In this document: piece by piece, positions 15,568 to 17,876 of the stretch
How positions within the stretch are numbered: position 1 is the first letter of the stretch
Layout: each line of letters starts with the position of its first letter
Source: DAIRET01 sp036795455
GTDB taxonomy: Bacteria; Bacteroidota; Ignavibacteria; Ignavibacteriales; Ignavibacteriaceae
Direction: 5' to 3'
NCBI GenBank assembly: GCA_036795455.1
Contig: DAIRET010000049.1
Span: 1 to 17,876 of the forward strand
Length of the DNA stretch: 17,876 bases
The notes under the pieces: model-generated
Told to the model about the DNA's origin: nothing
What the model saw: only the letters and a program-made list of their open reading frames with translations
Databases searched by the model: none
Position numbers and translations under genes: made by a program

Positions 15568-17737
15568 AAAAAACATCCTTAAAATTTTGGGGATTAATGT
15601 AAGCATTACAATTATCTTACTTTCACTGCTTACCATTTTCGACATTTATTGGAATAGTTTTGACAACAAAATTATTGACAGGTTCTACAGTTATATAATA
15701 TCAGGGAAAAAGGGACCGGAAATCAGCGACAGGGTAATTCTGCTGAATATCTCTGATGCAACATACGACTATTTCCAGAATAATATTCTCGATAGAAAGG
15801 ATGTTGCAACAATCAATAGTATACTTTCCGATTTATCTCCCGAAGCAGTAATGTACGATGTTATTTTTCCACGTGCATCAAATAAACATTCGGATAGCCT
15901 GCTTGTTGTATCATTACAAGCATCGGATATTTTTTATCTTCCCGCAGGTTTCGAGTTATCAACAGAGAGAAAAATATTCGGATGGGAAGATTGTGCATTC
16001 CATGAACTGATGAAAGCCGAATATCTTAAACAACTTCCCGAATCTGGCGAAGGAAAACCCTTCTACGCAAAAAGAAGTATTGTCCAGTTTGATGATTTTG
16101 CTTATAGTACTAAAAAGACCGGGCATATCAGTTCAATACCGGATGCAGACGGAGTTTATAGGAGATATCCTTTAATTATCAAAGTTGATTCGTTATTCTT
16201 CCCGACTGTAACACTCTCGATTTTTCTTGATTATAATGAAATACCTTTCGACAGCGTATTTATTGACTGGGGTAAATCAATCACAATACATGCAGTTGAA
16301 GGCGGTTATCTTGACAAAGATTTAATCATTCCCATTGATAAACAGGGTAACGTATTTATTCCTTATCCCGAACATTGGGGAAGAGGAATCAAAATGATTG
16401 AGGTTAATGATTTGATCAATTATTACAAAGACCCCGACTATTACGACGACCTGCTTGATATGATGGAAGGTAATTTCATTTTTGTAGGAGACATTTCAAC
16501 CGGAATATCCGACATCGGGAATACACCTCTCGAAGAGAATGTACCGCTCGTTTTTATACATGCCTCTTTAATGAATTCTTTTCTAACTCAAAATTATTAT
16601 CAAGCGTGGAATGTTGAAAATGTGTTTATAATGATTTTCATTTTAGGTATTATTTTATTCATCGCTTCAATACCGAAGAGTAACATTTCATATATATCTC
16701 TCTTCCTACTAATGATACCTTTCCTTATAATTTTTACTTATTTGCAGATAAGTAATTTTCAATTATTCCCTGTTTTCACAGTTGGAGTGTCTGTATTCAT
16801 AATCGGTGTCGGTACTTTATTGGCTATCCAGGTATTAACACAAAAAGAAGGAGCGTTTATTAAAGAAGCTTTTTCCAAGTATCTTCCACATAATGTTGTT
16901 GATGAATTAATTAAGCAGCCTGAAAAACTTCAACTGGGAGGGGAAGAAAAAACAGTATCAATTCTTTTCTCGGATATTGTTGGATTTACATCCATATCCG
17001 AAAGAATGAATCCAAAGGAACTTGTTAAACTTCTTAATGAGTATTTGACAGAGATGACAACAATAGTGTTGGATGAGGGAGGCATAATTGATAAATATAT
17101 CGGTGATGCAATTTTAGCTGAATTCGGAGCACCGCTGCAATTGGATAACCATGCCGATATAGCAGTAAAAACAGCATTACAAATGAGAAGGAAACTACTT
17201 GAGCTAAATAAAGTTTGGAGCGAAAAACAGTACCCGGAAATAAATTGCCGGATAGGAATTAACACCGGTAATGTAATAATCGGTAATATGGGTTCGCATC
17301 AGGTATTCGACTACACGGTTATCGGTGATGCTGTAAATCTTGCTGCCAGGCTTGAAAGTGCAAATAAACAATACAATACTTTTTTAATGATTTCCGAATT
17401 CACATATAACCAGCTTAACAAAGAACAGTTTCGGATTCGTCCGCTGGATGTTATTAAGGTAAAAGGAAAGAACGAAGCTGTAAAAGTTTATGAAGTTTAC
17501 GGGTTTACTCACGATGTCTTTTCAGAAAATGTAAATGATTACTACAGTAACTTCGAATTAGGATTTAACCATTATCTCAATAAGAATTTTTCCGAAGCAC
17601 TGGTTTGTTTTAATAAAGCATTAGAATTAAAAAATAACGATCCTGCGGCAATAACATTCATTTATAGAATAGAAGAGATGAAGGATACAATTCTTCCAGC
17701 CGATTGGGATGGCTCAATTATTATGAAAGAAAAATAG
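15551..17737 (+). CDS. CHASE2-domain class III adenylate cyclase with TPR-like tail
   Basis: This 728-residue membrane protein probably makes cAMP in response to an envelope signal. A first helix (about 13-30) leads into an extracytoplasmic CHASE2 sensor (about 35-345, including ILDRKDVATINSILSDLSPE and FIFVGDISTGISDIGNTPLE). Three membrane helices follow (about 355-430), then the cyclase domain (about 460-650). Metal ligands are Asp475 (LFSDIVGFTS) and Asp519 (KYIGDAILAEFG). The base-selecting pair appears to be Lys515 and Thr589 (DYTVIGDAVNLAARLE), as in class IIIb adenylate cyclases, with transition-state Asn596 and Arg600. Residues 655-725 form a TPR-like tail ending ILPADWDGS. The start is TTG 15551, within the end of the DUF4384-like gene. 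It has no good ribosome site of its own and the first in-frame ATG is far inside CHASE2, so coupled translation is likely. Confidence 0.92.
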   Translation: MKLRSKKNILKILGINVSITIILLSLLTIFDIYWNSFDNKIIDRFYSYIISGKKGPEISDRVILLNISDATYDYFQNNILDRKDVATINSILSDLSPEAVMYDVIFPRASNKHSDSLLVVSLQASDIFYLPAGFELSTERKIFGWEDCAFHELMKAEYLKQLPESGEGKPFYAKRSIVQFDDFAYSTKKTGHISSIPDADGVYRRYPLIIKVDSLFFPTVTLSIFLDYNEIPFDSVFIDWGKSITIHAVEGGYLDKDLIIPIDKQGNVFIPYPEHWGRGIKMIEVNDLINYYKDPDYYDDLLDMMEGNFIFVGDISTGISDIGNTPLEENVPLVFIHASLMNSFLTQNYYQAWNVENVFIMIFILGIILFIASIPKSNISYISLFLLMIPFLIIFTYLQISNFQLFPVFTVGVSVFIIGVGTLLAIQVLTQKEGAFIKEAFSKYLPHNVVDELIKQPEKLQLGGEEKTVSILFSDIVGFTSISERMNPKELVKLLNEYLTEMTTIVLDEGGIIDKYIGDAILAEFGAPLQLDNHADIAVKTALQMRRKLLELNKVWSEKQYPEINCRIGINTGNVIIGNMGSHQVFDYTVIGDAVNLAARLESANKQYNTFLMISEFTYNQLNKEQFRIRPLDVIKVKGKNEAVKVYEVYGFTHDVFSENVNDYYSNFELGFNHYLNKNFSEALVCFNKALELKNNDPAAITFIYRIEEMKDTILPADWDGSIIMKEK

Positions 17738-17876
17738 CTACTTCTCCCCTATTACGATACCGTTCCCTTCGCTTATCTCAATTAATTTTGTTTTATCAAT
17801 TCCACAATTACTAAACCACTCCTTTATTTCACCAAGCTTGTAAGTATAACCTGCTTCTGTATTCATCAGCATATTT
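17738..17876 (-). CDS. C-terminal end of a probable SAM-dependent methyltransferase (start outside window)
   Basis: On the minus strand an open frame enters from the right edge and ends at TAG 17740-17738, giving 45 complete codons: MLMNTEAGYTYKLGEIKEWF, then SNCGIDKTKLIEI and GNGIVIGEK. The pattern (ML-nT--G--Y---EI--W---GI, a basic strand, then a final G-IVIG-K strand) resembles the C-terminus of class I SAM-dependent methyltransferases, especially the O-methyltransferase type. The SAM-binding motifs would lie outside the window, so the assignment rests on a short tail. Its stop codon directly abuts that of the convergent cyclase gene. Confidence 0.55.
   Translation of the reverse strand, partial: NMLMNTEAGYTYKLGEIKEWFSNCGIDKTKLIEISEGNGIVIGEK

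Overview
This AT-rich window (about one third G+C by eye) looks like a metagenome-derived contig from the Bacteroidota/Chlorobi/Ignavibacteria radiation, most likely an Ignavibacteria-type organism. Three things suggest this: a secreted protein carrying the QNYPNPFNP...VTLKVYD type IX secretion tail typical of that group, Bacteroidota-like promoter boxes (TAnnTTTG), and often weak or absent Shine-Dalgarno sites with occasional TTG starts. A run of exactly 100 N (11012-11111) is an assembly scaffold join, so the true distance between its two sides is unknown.

Layout. 1-1770 (minus): a large T9SS-exported protein cut by the left edge, and a small lipoprotein. 1922-5548 (plus): a tight four-gene run, coaD, an aspartate-type aminotransferase, a periplasmic P1/DmpA-family peptidase and an Asp/Glu racemase, with gaps of 19-35 bases. 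5549-7894 (minus): a TPR protein followed by aroE. 8118-9284 (minus): sucC without sucD. 9364-10926 (minus): a pruA-type glutamate-semialdehyde dehydrogenase ending in a clear intrinsic terminator. 10927-11330: non-coding, holding the N gap and several inverted repeats. 11331-14486 (plus): a soluble hybrid histidine kinase (PAS-GAF-HisKA-HATPase-REC-REC-HPt). 14483-14764 (minus): a small one-helix membrane protein. 14965-17737 (plus): a secreted DUF4384-like protein overlapping a CHASE2 class III adenylate cyclase with a TPR-like tail. 17738-17876 (minus): the C-terminal end of what looks like a SAM-dependent methyltransferase.

How the genes may work together. The left half is mostly central metabolism (CoA, shikimate, TCA cycle, proline/glutamate breakdown), with a possible peptide and D-amino-acid subtheme in the coaD run. 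The right half is signalling: a self-contained phosphorelay kinase, then a two-gene unit in which an exported protein is translationally linked to a cyclase whose sensor domain faces the same compartment.

The most unusual feature is a 50-base nested palindrome inserted in frame inside the type IX sorting tail of the first gene, where it adds about 16 residues between two conserved blocks. No phage, CRISPR, insertion sequence, rRNA or tRNA was recognised.
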